From Acidimicrobiales bacterium (GTDB taxonomy: Bacteria > Actinomycetota > Acidimicrobiia > Acidimicrobiales > Poriferisodalaceae), in assembly GCA_009843525.1 (NCBI GenBank), contig VYDH01000028.1:74790-135772 (forward strand): DNA of 60,983 bases. The letters are read 5' to 3'. Made by a program: the position numbers and the translations under genes. Under the pieces are notes generated by a model. That model made no database searches. It saw nothing but the letters and a program-made list of their open reading frames with translations, and was not told where the DNA came from. Below, piece after piece: positions 50,803 through 58,695 of this stretch; position 1 is the stretch's first letter, and every line of letters starts with the position of its first letter.

Positions 50803-51477
50803 ATGACCGACCCGGCGCCCAGCGGCGCTGCGAGTCTTGGCGCGCCGGGGCGCGCATCAGGCGACAGCGCGCCGGGGCGCGCATCAGGCGACAGCGCGCC
50901 GGGGCGCTCACCGAGCGACAGCGCGCCTTGGGGCGTCACGCTGTACGTGGTGTGCGGGCCGGGCGGGGCGGGCAAGGGCACGATCGTGGCCGAGCTGGTG
51001 GCGCAGGATCCCACGCTGCTGCTCAGCCGATCCTGGACAACCCGTCCTCGCCGGGTGGGGGAGCCTGCCGAGGCCTACACGTTCGTGTCGGCCGGGGAGT
51101 TCGACGCCCGGATCTCAGCAGGCGGGTTCCTGGAGTGGGCGGACTTCTTCGAGTACCGCTATGGCACCCCGATGCCGCCGCCCGATCTCGACCGGGATCT
51201 GGTGCTCGAAATCGATGTGCAGGGTGCTGTTTCGGTGCGGAACCGTGATCCTGCCGCCTTGGTGATCATGGTGCTGCCACCGAGCCGCGCCGAGCAGGAG
51301 CGGCGCATGCGCCGCCGGGGCGATCCTGATGCAGATGTCGCACGCCGGCTCGCCAAGGCCGACGAGGAATTGCCCGTCGGTTACCGGATGGCCGATCTCA
51401 TCGTTGTGAACCGGGACATCTCGAGCACGGTGTCGGAGATCGCCTCATTCGTGGAGCGCACCAGGTCCCGCCGGTAG
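50803..51477 (+). CDS. gmk: guanylate kinase with a repetitive N-terminal extension
   Basis: A 224-residue P-loop kinase converting GMP to GDP. The P-loop is VVCGPGGAGKGTIV, the GMP-binding region has SRSWTTRPRRVGEPAEAYTFV and FLEWADFFEYRYGTP, and LVLEIDVQGAVSVR and RRMRRRGDPDADVARRL follow. Residues 1-45 precede the normal start of the fold and consist largely of a nine-residue repeat (APGRASGDS, APGRASGDS, APGRSPSDS) encoded by a 27-bp tandem repeat. No internal start codon lies near the usual N-terminus, so the extension is probably translated. Confidence 0.93.
   Translation: MTDPAPSGAASLGAPGRASGDSAPGRASGDSAPGRSPSDSAPWGVTLYVVCGPGGAGKGTIVAELVAQDPTLLLSRSWTTRPRRVGEPAEAYTFVSAGEFDARISAGGFLEWADFFEYRYGTPMPPPDLDRDLVLEIDVQGAVSVRNRDPAALVIMVLPPSRAEQERRMRRRGDPDADVARRLAKADEELPVGYRMADLIVVNRDISSTVSEIASFVERTRSRR
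50842..50922 (+). repeat. 27-bp in-frame tandem repeat, three copies, in gmk
   Basis: Units at 50842-50868 and 50869-50895 are identical and the third, 50896-50922, differs at a few bases. Each begins GCGCCGGGGCGC and ends GCGACAGC. They encode (A)PGRASGDS repeats in front of the guanylate kinase fold. Confidence 0.92.
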
Positions 51478-51480
51478 CCT
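51475..51480 (+). promoter_or_regulatory. -10 box upstream of rpoZ
   Basis: TAGCCT overlaps the gmk stop codon and ends 10 bases before the rpoZ ATG at 51491, with no Shine-Dalgarno. Transcription would start at or within a few bases of the ATG. Confidence 0.5.
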
Positions 51481-51490
51481 GCGGCTTGCG

Positions 51491-51829
51491 ATGACTGAGT
51501 CAACCGACACCATGATCACCCCAGGGCTTGAAGACTTGCTCTCCAAGGTCGACTCGAAGTTCACGCTGGTGAGCCTCGCTGCCATGCGCTCGCGGCAGAT
51601 CAACTCGTATTACAACCAGCTCGACGGCGGCATCGGCTCGGTTGTGCCGCCGCAGGTTGCTTCGGTTGCCCGCAAGCCCTTGTCGATCGCATTCGAGGAG
51701 ATCGACGCCGACAAGATCACGTTCGAGCGGTTCGACCCCGAGGAGCGAGCACGGCTGGAGGCCGAAGCGCTCGCTGCGGCGGAGGCTGACGCAGCCATGC
51801 TCGAAGTGGTTCCCGACCTCGAGGCCTGA
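51491..51829 (+). CDS. rpoZ: RNA polymerase omega subunit
   Basis: A 112-residue omega subunit that helps fold and hold the beta-prime subunit. PGLEDLLSKVDSKFTLVSLAAMRSRQIN corresponds to the conserved N-terminal region (the R-A-R-Q-I-N type helix), and KPLSIAFEEIDADKITFE matches the actinobacterial C-terminal part. It sits between gmk and coaBC as in most actinobacteria. Start codon ATG 51491 is probably leaderless. Confidence 0.92.
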   Translation: MTESTDTMITPGLEDLLSKVDSKFTLVSLAAMRSRQINSYYNQLDGGIGSVVPPQVASVARKPLSIAFEEIDADKITFERFDPEERARLEAEALAAAEADAAMLEVVPDLEA

Positions 51830-51830
51830 C

Positions 51831-53090
51831 TTGCCTGACGCTGCGGCGTCGCCGTTCGCCGGGCGCCGCGTGGTACTGGGCGTGAGCGGTGGCATCGCCG
51901 CGTACAAGGCAGTGATCCTGTGCCGGCTGATGGTGGACGCGGGTGCCCATGTGGCCCCGGTGATGACCGCAGCGGCGCAGCGATTCGTGGGCCGCGCAAC
52001 GTTCGACGCCTTGGCCAGCGAGCGCGTGCAGACGTCGATCTTTGGCGAGGACGACCCGATCCCGCACACGACGCTGGGCCAGACGGCCGACGTGGTGGTC
52101 GTAGCCCCCGCTACGGCACGTGTCATCGGCAGCTATGCCGCGGGCATCTCCGACGGTTTGCTCACCGCCACGCTGCTCGCCACGCGGGCACCTGTGGTGG
52201 TGTGCCCTGCCATGCACACCGAGATGTGGGAGCACGCCGCCGTGCAGCACAACATCGAGGTGCTGACCGGCCGGGGAGTGCACATGGTGGTGCCCGAGGC
52301 CGGTCGTCTCGCCGGCGGCGACATCGGCGCGGGCCGCCTTGCCGAGCCGGCCACAATCTTCGAAGCCGTGGCCGAGGTGCTCGCTGAGCTGCCCGAACCA
52401 GACCCTGCCCGGCAGTCACCGCCGCCGCGCCGCGACTTCGCCGGCGTCAGCGTTACCGTCAGCGCCGGAGGCACCCGGGAGGCCATCGATCCGGTCCGCT
52501 TCATTGGCAACCGGTCGTCGGGCAAGCAGGGATACGCCATTGCCACCGCTGCTCGGGATCGAGGTGCAGAAGTGACCTTGGTTACCAGCGCTCCGCTGGA
52601 ACCGCCTGAGGGTGTTCGGGAAGTGCGCGTCGAGTCGGCAGCTGAGATGGAGGCCGCTGTGGCGTCGCATGCGGGCGCCGACGTGATCATCATGGCTGCG
52701 GCAGTGGCCGACTTCCGGCCTGCCGACGTAGCCCCGCAGAAGATCAAGAAGGGCAACCCCGCCGACAGCACCGAAGCCCCCGTCATCGTGCTTGAGCACA
52801 CTCACGACATCCTCGCCGGACTCGGGGCGGCAAAGCCACCGGGTCAGGTGCTGGTCGGCTTCGCCGCCGAGACCGCTGACGTACTCGACAATGCTGCGGC
52901 GAAACTGGCTCGCAAGAACCTCGATGTGATGGTGGCCAACGACGTCTCGGCGGCCGGCGCAGGTTTCGCGCACGACACCAACATCGTGACGATCCTGCTG
53001 GCTGACGGCACCGTGCGGCCGCTGCCAATCTGCTCCAAGCGCGAGGTCGCCGACGCCGTTCTCGACACCGTCGCCGAACTGCGCCGGTAG
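51831..53090 (+). CDS. coaBC: bifunctional phosphopantothenoylcysteine decarboxylase / synthetase CoaBC
   Basis: A 419-residue two-domain enzyme of coenzyme A synthesis. The N-terminal flavin CoaC domain has [19 protein letters not shown], the [12 protein letters not shown] block, and [17 protein letters not shown]. The CoaB domain starts about residue 200 with [20 protein letters not shown] and [13 protein letters not shown], then [10 protein letters not shown] and KIKKG. TTG 51831, one base after the rpoZ stop, is the likely start; no ATG or GTG fits without truncating the flavin domain. Confidence 0.93.
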   Translation: MPDAAASPFAGRRVVLGVSGGIAAYKAVILCRLMVDAGAHVAPVMTAAAQRFVGRATFDALASERVQTSIFGEDDPIPHTTLGQTADVVVVAPATARVIGSYAAGISDGLLTATLLATRAPVVVCPAMHTEMWEHAAVQHNIEVLTGRGVHMVVPEAGRLAGGDIGAGRLAEPATIFEAVAEVLAELPEPDPARQSPPPRRDFAGVSVTVSAGGTREAIDPVRFIGNRSSGKQGYAIATAARDRGAEVTLVTSAPLEPPEGVREVRVESAAEMEAAVASHAGADVIIMAAAVADFRPADVAPQKIKKGNPADSTEAPVIVLEHTHDILAGLGAAKPPGQVLVGFAAETADVLDNAAAKLARKNLDVMVANDVSAAGAGFAHDTNIVTILLADGTVRPLPICSKREVADAVLDTVAELRR

Positions 53091-53136
53091 TTCTCTGCGC
53101 CGGCGCACCCTCTGCTGCGTCGCGACCTCGTTCGTC

Positions 53137-53142
53137 TAGCCT
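53137..53142 (+). promoter_or_regulatory. -10-like box upstream of metK
   Basis: TAGCCT, the hexamer also seen before hisS, rpoZ and def. It would give a leader of about 65 bases to TTG 53216, or only about 10 bases to the alternative ATG 53159. Confidence 0.4.
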
Positions 53143-53215
53143 TGCCGCGCTGCTCCGCATGCCTGCAGCGACAGGCCCAGACCACCGACTGATCACGACC
53201 GAATCGGGAGCCACA

Positions 53216-54376
53216 TTGAACCAGTGGACCTTCACCTCAGAATCGGTGACCGAGGGCCATCCGGACAAGATGGCTGATCAGATCTCCGACGCCATCCTCG
53301 ACACCCTGCTCATGCAGGACCGGGATGCCCGCGTGGCCGTCGAGACACTGGTCACGACTGGGCTGGTCGTCGTGGCGGGCGAGGTGTCTACCGAGGCATA
53401 CGTGGACATCCCACGGGTGGTCCGCGACACGATCATCGGGATCGGGTACGACCACGGCGAGCTCGGATTCGACGGCAACACCTGTGGCGTGATGATCGCG
53501 CTCGACGAGCAGTCGCCAGAGATCACCAAAGGGGTGTTCGGCGGCAAAGATCAAGGGGCCGGCGACCAAGGCATGATGTTCGGCTTCGCCTGCCGGGAGA
53601 CCGAAGCGCTGATGCCGCTGCCGATCTATGTGGCTCACCGCATGGCCGAGCAGCTGACCGAGGCCCGCAGATCCGGCCGCATCCCGTACCTGCGGCCCGA
53701 CGGCAAGACCCAGGTGAGCTTCGAGTACCACGACGGCGAGCCGGTCGCACTGCGCACCGTGGTCGTGTCGGCCCAACACCGGGAGGGGATCGAGATCGCG
53801 GCCATGATGCGCCCCGATCTTCTCGAGCACGTCATCGGCCCTACGCTTGGCGAACAGTTCGCCGAGGAAGACTTCGAACTGCTCGTGAACCCGTCTGGCA
53901 GCTTCGTTAGCGGCGGGCCGGTCGCCGACGCCGGCTTGACGGGGCGCAAGATCATCGTCGACACCTACGGCGGCTATGCGCGTCACGGCGGCGGCGCATT
54001 CAGCGGCAAGGACCCGTCAAAGGTCGACCGCTCGGCGGCGTACGGCGCACGCTGGGTCGCGAAGAACCTCGTGGCGGCCGGGGCAGCAGACCGTTGCGAG
54101 ATGCAAGTGGCCTATGCCATCGGGCGTGCCGACCCCGTCTCGGTGCTGGTGGAGACATTCGGCACTGCAGAAGTCGATCCGACGGCCATCTCGTCGGCAG
54201 TGGCTGAGGTGTTCGACCTGCGGCCAGCGGCGCTCGTCGCCGAACTGGAACTGCGCCGTCCCATCTACAAGGCGACAGCGGCCTACGGGCACTTCGGCCG
54301 CGAACCTGACGGCGCGACATTCCCTTGGGAACGCCTCAACCGGGTCGACGAACTCAAGTCCGCACTGGGTCTCTAG
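53216..54376 (+). CDS. metK: S-adenosylmethionine synthetase
   Basis: A 386-residue methionine adenosyltransferase. The N-terminus [20 protein letters not shown], the ATP-binding [13 protein letters not shown] hexa-motif, and the [20 protein letters not shown]-loop-like motif are intact. I choose TTG 53216 because family similarity begins at the next codon and GGGAG lies about 6 bases upstream; ATG 53159 in frame would add 19 residues and sits closer to a -10-like box. No riboswitch was recognised in the leader. Confidence 0.95.
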   Translation: MNQWTFTSESVTEGHPDKMADQISDAILDTLLMQDRDARVAVETLVTTGLVVVAGEVSTEAYVDIPRVVRDTIIGIGYDHGELGFDGNTCGVMIALDEQSPEITKGVFGGKDQGAGDQGMMFGFACRETEALMPLPIYVAHRMAEQLTEARRSGRIPYLRPDGKTQVSFEYHDGEPVALRTVVVSAQHREGIEIAAMMRPDLLEHVIGPTLGEQFAEEDFELLVNPSGSFVSGGPVADAGLTGRKIIVDTYGGYARHGGGAFSGKDPSKVDRSAAYGARWVAKNLVAAGAADRCEMQVAYAIGRADPVSVLVETFGTAEVDPTAISSAVAEVFDLRPAALVAELELRRPIYKATAAYGHFGREPDGATFPWERLNRVDELKSALGL

Positions 54377-54391
54377 AACCGCCTGAGGCCA

Positions 54392-54409
54392 CGGGCGCGA
54401 CCACGCCCG
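54392..54409 (+). terminator. GC hairpin after metK, possible terminator
   Basis: CGGGCG (54392-54397) and CGCCCG (54404-54409) pair around a six-base loop 16 bases after the metK stop. There is no T-run afterwards, so efficient factor-independent termination is doubtful. Confidence 0.3.
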
Positions 54410-54482
54410 ATCGAAGCATGGTGAGTTCCCGCATGGGCTGTGGGGCTGCGCAAGCGACGCTCGAGTTCGGAGCGGGACGGGG

Positions 54483-54488
54483 CAGACT
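54483..54488 (+). promoter_or_regulatory. -10-like box upstream of priA
   Basis: CAGACT ends 6 bases before ATG 54495, the same geometry as the other apparent leaderless starts but with C in the first position. Confidence 0.3.
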
Positions 54489-54494
54489 GCGTCG

Positions 54495-56336
54495 ATGCGG
54501 CAGGCGGTGCAGGTGCTGGTGGACGAGCCGGCCATCGACCGCGAATTCACGTACCTCCTGCCGCCGGAGATGGCCTCCGGGCGTGTACCGGTCGCCGTCG
54601 GCACCATCGTGCGAGTGGTGCTCAACCGTCGCCGCCTGCGCGGCTGGGTGACCGCACTCGATGCACCGATACCCGCCGACTTAGAGCTGGCGCCGATCAG
54701 CAGCGTCGTCGGATTGGGGCCGCCGCCGCATGTGGTCGAGTTGGCGAGTTGGGCCGCATGGCGATGGGCCGGCACCAGGGCCCACTTCTTGCGTACGGCG
54801 AGCCCGGATCGCGTCGTCAAGGGCCTGCCGGCGAGCGGTCTCGCGACTCTGCCGAGCGCCATGTCCGACGACCCGGCTGACACTCCCGAATGGATCACAG
54901 ACGCCTTCGATGCTGGTGTCTTGCCGACTGTCGTGCGACTCGGCCCGTGCGCCGACGAATGGCCGCTGATCGTCGAAGCACTGCGCCACGGCCGCTCGCT
55001 CGTGCTCGTGCCCACCGTGGCCTGGGCGGCCCGGCTGGTGGGCAGGCTGCGCCAGGCGGGCGTGTCAACTGCACTCGCTCCACGCGACTGGGCCGGGGCA
55101 GCCTCCGCACATGCGGTTGTGGGGACCCGCGCCGGGGCATGGGCCCCAAGCGGCCCGCTCGATGTGGTCGTCGTGCTTGACGAACACGACGAGGCGTACC
55201 AGGGGGAGGCGGCACCTACGTGGAATGCCCGTGATGTGGCGGTCGAGCGGGCCCGCCGCAACGGCGCCCGCTGCCTGCTGGTGGGGCCGATGCCGTCGCC
55301 GGACGCGCTGTCATCAGCATCATCGGTCGCCACCGCGCCTCGCCCAGATGAGCGAGAAGCGTGGCCTCGAGTGCAGATTGCAGACCGACGCCAAGACGAT
55401 CCAGCGACGGGGGAGTGGTGCGGCGAAGCCCTCGCAGAGCTGCTGCGCAGCGATGACACCGTGGTATGCGTGCTGAACCGACTCGGCCGGGCGCGCCTCG
55501 CCTACTGCGCCTCGTGCGGCGAGCTGGCGCGCTCGCGCATGAGCGGCCGTGCGCTGCGGCTGGACAATCAGCAGTTCACCGACCCCGACAGTGGTGAAGT
55601 CCGGCCCGCGGTGTGCGAGTTCTGCGGAGCCACGAAGTTCCGGCGTGCCCGGGTCGGGGTGAAGGGCGTCGCCGAAGAGATGGAACGCTTGGCTCGCCGT
55701 CCTGTTACCCAGATAGTCGGCGGCGTAGCGCCAGATGCAACCGGCGCCAGCACGGGCCCTGGTGCTGCCGACGGCGGCGCTGGAGCATCGTCCCGTCGCC
55801 AGCAACCGCGACCACAGGCGCGGCAGCCTGCGCTCTACATCGGTACCGAAGCAGTGCTGCACCGGGTGCCGTCGGCAGACGCAGTCGTGTTCGTCGACTT
55901 CGACCAGGAACTCACTGCGCCCCGTTACCGGGCCGGCGAAGAGGCCTTCGCGCTGCTCGTCCGTGCAGCACGGCTGGTGGGGCCGCGCACGGGCGGCGGC
56001 AGCATCCTGGTGCAGACTCGGCTGCCTGCTCATCCGGTCTTGGTGGCTGCTGCTCAGGCCGATCCCAGCGATTGGCTGCGTGCTGAGATCGAGCATCGTT
56101 CAGCGATGCGCCAACCGCCCGCTGCAGCGTGGGCGCTGGTGTCCGGCGCCGCGGCCCCCGGCTACATCGACAGCCTCTCGGCGGGCCTGCATGCCGGCTC
56201 GCTCGACATAGCGGGACCCGCCGACGGAACATGGCGCATTCGCAGCGACGACAGCGACACGCTGCTGAACGCTCTGGCAACCGCAGAGCGACCGTCGGGG
56301 AGGCTGCGAGTAGCGGTCGATCCTCTGCGCGCCTGA
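54495..56336 (+). CDS. priA: PriA-like primosomal protein lacking the ATPase P-loop
   Basis: A 613-residue protein with PriA architecture. The N-terminal 3'-DNA-binding domain begins VQVLVDEPAIDREFTYLLPP. The helicase region keeps a Walker B-like VVVLDEHDEAYQGE but has GPCADEWPLIVEA where Walker A (GxTGSGKT) should be. Only four zinc-type cysteines are seen (C338, C341, C374, C377) instead of eight. The C-terminal part has GTEAVLHRVPSADAVVFVDFDQE. Actinobacterial PriA proteins are commonly described as helicase-inactive, so this fits a structural loading role at restarted forks. Confidence 0.87.
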   Translation: MRQAVQVLVDEPAIDREFTYLLPPEMASGRVPVAVGTIVRVVLNRRRLRGWVTALDAPIPADLELAPISSVVGLGPPPHVVELASWAAWRWAGTRAHFLRTASPDRVVKGLPASGLATLPSAMSDDPADTPEWITDAFDAGVLPTVVRLGPCADEWPLIVEALRHGRSLVLVPTVAWAARLVGRLRQAGVSTALAPRDWAGAASAHAVVGTRAGAWAPSGPLDVVVVLDEHDEAYQGEAAPTWNARDVAVERARRNGARCLLVGPMPSPDALSSASSVATAPRPDEREAWPRVQIADRRQDDPATGEWCGEALAELLRSDDTVVCVLNRLGRARLAYCASCGELARSRMSGRALRLDNQQFTDPDSGEVRPAVCEFCGATKFRRARVGVKGVAEEMERLARRPVTQIVGGVAPDATGASTGPGAADGGAGASSRRQQPRPQARQPALYIGTEAVLHRVPSADAVVFVDFDQELTAPRYRAGEEAFALLVRAARLVGPRTGGGSILVQTRLPAHPVLVAAAQADPSDWLRAEIEHRSAMRQPPAAAWALVSGAAAPGYIDSLSAGLHAGSLDIAGPADGTWRIRSDDSDTLLNALATAERPSGRLRVAVDPLRA

Positions 56337-56407
56337 CTGGGCGGGCGGACCAAAAGAGCCTGCTCGACACACCGCAGTCCCTTCCCGCTCTTGCTGGCCA
56401 TGCTTGA

Positions 56408-56438
56408 GCGCCCGCGCTCACGAGCCGTGCGCGGGCGC
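56408..56438. promoter_or_regulatory. perfect 10-bp inverted repeat between priA and def
   Basis: GCGCCCGCGC (56408-56417) and GCGCGGGCGC (56429-56438) are exact inverted copies with an 11-base spacer. The left arm lies within a second palindrome (GAGCGCCCGCGCTC, 56406-56419). The structure sits six bases before the def -10 box, where an activator or repressor could bind; without a T-run it is an unlikely terminator for priA. Confidence 0.5.
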
Positions 56439-56443
56439 GCCGG

Positions 56444-56449
56444 TAGCCT
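56444..56449 (+). promoter_or_regulatory. -10 box of a probable leaderless promoter for def
   Basis: TAGCCT ends 9 bases before ATG 56459; no Shine-Dalgarno is present in between. Confidence 0.5.
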
Positions 56450-56458
56450 CCGAAATCC

Positions 56459-57028
56459 ATGGGAGGCACGTTCGAGATCCGGCTGATGGGCGATCCCGTG
56501 CTGCGCCAGCGCGCCGCCGAGATCACCGACATCGACGGCCGCGTGGCGCGCATGGTCGACGACATGCTGCCTGCCATGTACGAGGCCGAGGGCATCGGGC
56601 TTGCCGCCCCCCAGGTGGGCATCCAGCGGCGTCTGTTCATCTTCGACCTCTACGAGGGCGACGGCCCCCAGACGCTCATCAACCCCGAGATTGTCGAGAG
56701 CGACGGCGAGTGGACCTACACCGAGGGGTGTCTGTCGGTGCCGGGCCTGACATTCGAGATCGTCCGCCCAAAGCAGGTGCACATCGTCGGACGTGACCTC
56801 GACGGCGACGAGGTCAGCATCGAGGCAGATGAACTGCTGGCTCGCCTGTTCCAGCACGAACTAGATCATCTCGATGGCGTCCTGCTCGTCGACCATCTCG
56901 AAAAGGCCGAGCGCAAGGATGCGCTGCGAGAGTGGCGAGTCCAGCTCGCGCAGCTGCAGTCCGGCACGAATGGACCGGTGGCTGGCGGCCCCGTGCCGCT
57001 CGTGGGTCGCAGCGATTCGGACGGCTGA
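56459..57028 (+). CDS. def: peptide deformylase
   Basis: A 189-residue metalloprotease that removes the formyl group from new proteins. All three motifs are intact: GIGLAAPQVG (motif I), EGCLSVPG (motif II with the metal-binding Cys) and QHELDHLDGVL (motif III, HExxH-type). The C-terminus has an extra Gly/Pro-rich tail of about 20 residues. It is followed 74 bases later by fmt, which adds the formyl group this enzyme removes. Confidence 0.96.
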   Translation: MGGTFEIRLMGDPVLRQRAAEITDIDGRVARMVDDMLPAMYEAEGIGLAAPQVGIQRRLFIFDLYEGDGPQTLINPEIVESDGEWTYTEGCLSVPGLTFEIVRPKQVHIVGRDLDGDEVSIEADELLARLFQHELDHLDGVLLVDHLEKAERKDALREWRVQLAQLQSGTNGPVAGGPVPLVGRSDSDG

Positions 57029-57102
57029 GGATTCGAGCCGGCGATGGCAGTGCCGGTGATGATGACTTCGAATGGGCAGCTGACGGGTTGTAGTGAGACT
57101 CC

Positions 57103-57993
57103 ATGACATTGCCGTTCTCACCAGCACGGCCACGCCGGATCGCCTTCGCGGGCACCCCGGATGACGCTGTTCCGGCACTGCAGGCGCTCGATGAAGGTGG
57201 CTTCGAGATTCCTGTCGTGGTGACCGGCGCGCCACGTCGGCGCAGTCGCCGCGGCAGCGACACCCCGAGCCCGGTCGCCGCTGCCGCCGAAGGGCTGAGC
57301 CTGCCGGTCAGCCACGAACCGGCCGATCTCGCAGGCTGCGGCGCCGACTGTGCGGTCGTGGTGGCTTACGGGCAGCTCATCGGCGAGGACCTGCTGGCAG
57401 TCACACCCATGCTCAACCTGCACTTCTCGCTGCTGCCGCGCTGGCGGGGTGCCGCCCCAGTCGAGCGGGCGTTGCTGGCGGGCGACGACCGCACGGGCGT
57501 GTCCCTCATGGCGCTGGAAGCGACGCTCGACACGGGACCCGTTTACTGGCGCCACGAAGTGCCAGTCGGCCCCGCTGACACAGCGGCAGAACTTCGCCAG
57601 CGCCTCGCGCACGATGGCGCGCAGCGCCTCGCGGAATCGCTGGCTGGGGGCCTTGGCACGCCCCAATCGCAATCAGGCGAGCCGACCTACGCCCGCAAGC
57701 TGACCCCCGCCGACCGTCAGATCGACTGGTCCCAGCCGACGGCCCTCATCGACCGGCAGATCCGGGTCGGCGGTGCGTGGACCGCGCTCGATGGCGAGCG
57801 CTTCATAGTCCGCGAGGCGAACCCGCTTGCGGACGGGCCTGATGATCCACCCGGAACCCTGCGCGACGACTCCGTGGCGACAAGAGACGGCATGATCCGC
57901 CTGGCCGTCGTACAGCCCGCCGGCCGGGTTGCGATCAATGCCCAAGATTGGCTGCGCGGAGCGCGCCTGCCGTCCGGCACCCGCTTCGGCTGA
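57103..57993 (+). CDS. fmt: methionyl-tRNA formyltransferase
   Basis: A 296-residue enzyme that formylates initiator Met-tRNA using 10-formyl-THF. The N-terminal domain has IAFAGTPDDAVPALQAL, CAVVVAYGQLIGEDLL and the catalytic block LNLHFSLLPRWRGAAPVERALL; ATLDTGPVYWRHEVPVG follows. The C-terminal tRNA-binding domain begins about residue 205 (YARKLTPADRQIDW). The family's KPxGRG-like loop reads TGAPRRRSRRG here. ATG 57103 follows a TAGTGA sequence by 6 bases; no clear Shine-Dalgarno. Confidence 0.95.
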   Translation: MTLPFSPARPRRIAFAGTPDDAVPALQALDEGGFEIPVVVTGAPRRRSRRGSDTPSPVAAAAEGLSLPVSHEPADLAGCGADCAVVVAYGQLIGEDLLAVTPMLNLHFSLLPRWRGAAPVERALLAGDDRTGVSLMALEATLDTGPVYWRHEVPVGPADTAAELRQRLAHDGAQRLAESLAGGLGTPQSQSGEPTYARKLTPADRQIDWSQPTALIDRQIRVGGAWTALDGERFIVREANPLADGPDDPPGTLRDDSVATRDGMIRLAVVQPAGRVAINAQDWLRGARLPSGTRFG

Positions 57994-58062
57994 CCACGGG
58001 CCCGATTGGCAGTCCGGCCAATCAGGCTGCTCGCCGGCCAGTCGCGTCGCCAGCCAGTCTCG

Positions 58063-58068
58063 TAGCGT
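58063..58068 (+). promoter_or_regulatory. -10 box upstream of the phosphodiesterase gene
   Basis: TAGCGT ends 6 bases before ATG 58075, consistent with a leaderless transcript. Confidence 0.4.
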
Positions 58069-58074
58069 GGTCGG

Positions 58075-58650
58075 ATGCGCATCGGGCTGATCTCGGACAC
58101 GCACATTCCTGAAGCCGCGCCCGAGCTGTGGCCCGAGGCGTACGAGGCCATGGAGGGCTGCGACGCCATCTTGCATGCTGGCGACATCTACGACATCTCG
58201 GTGGTCGATCGACTCAACGAGATCGCGCCCACCTGGGCGGCCCGCGGCAACGGCGACGACGGATCGTCAGGGCGAGACGTGCAGCCCGACCATCCATTGC
58301 TGGCCAACGCCTGGGCGCACACCTTCGACGGCGTGCGGGTCGGCCTTACTCACCACCTTCCGGTACCCGAGATGTCCTTCTACACCGTGGCCGATGCGGT
58401 CGAACGGCACTTCGGCGCCGATGAGCGGCTCGACGTGTGCGTGTACGGCGATACGCACGTCCACCGCATCGACACCCTGTCGGGTGTGCTGTGCGTCAAT
58501 CCGGGGTCGCCCACATTCCCCCGCAACCTCAGCGCCCAGCTCGGCACCGTCGGTTATCTCGACATCGAAGACGGTGTTGCTACACCGTCGCTGTGGCAGC
58601 TCACCCCTGGCGGCCTCGAGCCCACCGAATCCTGGGACCGCCCAATCTGA
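58075..58650 (+). CDS. YfcE/MJ0936-type metallophosphoesterase
   Basis: A 191-residue calcineurin-like phosphoesterase with two metal ions. The metal-binding blocks are visible in order: IGLISDTHIPE (D-x-H), AILHAGDIYD (GD), RGNGDD (GN-D in place of GNCD), GLTHH (GH-type) and VYGDTHVHR (GHTH-type with GDTH). Family members hydrolyse phosphodiesters such as cyclic nucleotides in vitro; the natural substrate is unknown. It is the last plus-strand gene and converges on the restriction genes. Confidence 0.88.
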   Translation: MRIGLISDTHIPEAAPELWPEAYEAMEGCDAILHAGDIYDISVVDRLNEIAPTWAARGNGDDGSSGRDVQPDHPLLANAWAHTFDGVRVGLTHHLPVPEMSFYTVADAVERHFGADERLDVCVYGDTHVHRIDTLSGVLCVNPGSPTFPRNLSAQLGTVGYLDIEDGVATPSLWQLTPGGLEPTESWDRPI

Positions 58651-58695
58651 AGCTGCCAACTCCTACAAGTGGGGCAATGGGGTCCGATCGCAAGT

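Noticed and set aside
53091..53215. SAM riboswitch upstream of metK
   Set aside because: I looked for a long structured leader with terminator or SD-sequestering stem and saw only a short leader with a plain GGGAG ribosome-binding site.
57091..57096. TAGTGA as a -10 box for fmt
   Set aside because: It has the right distance to ATG 57103 but ends in A rather than the near-invariant T, so I do not list it as a feature.
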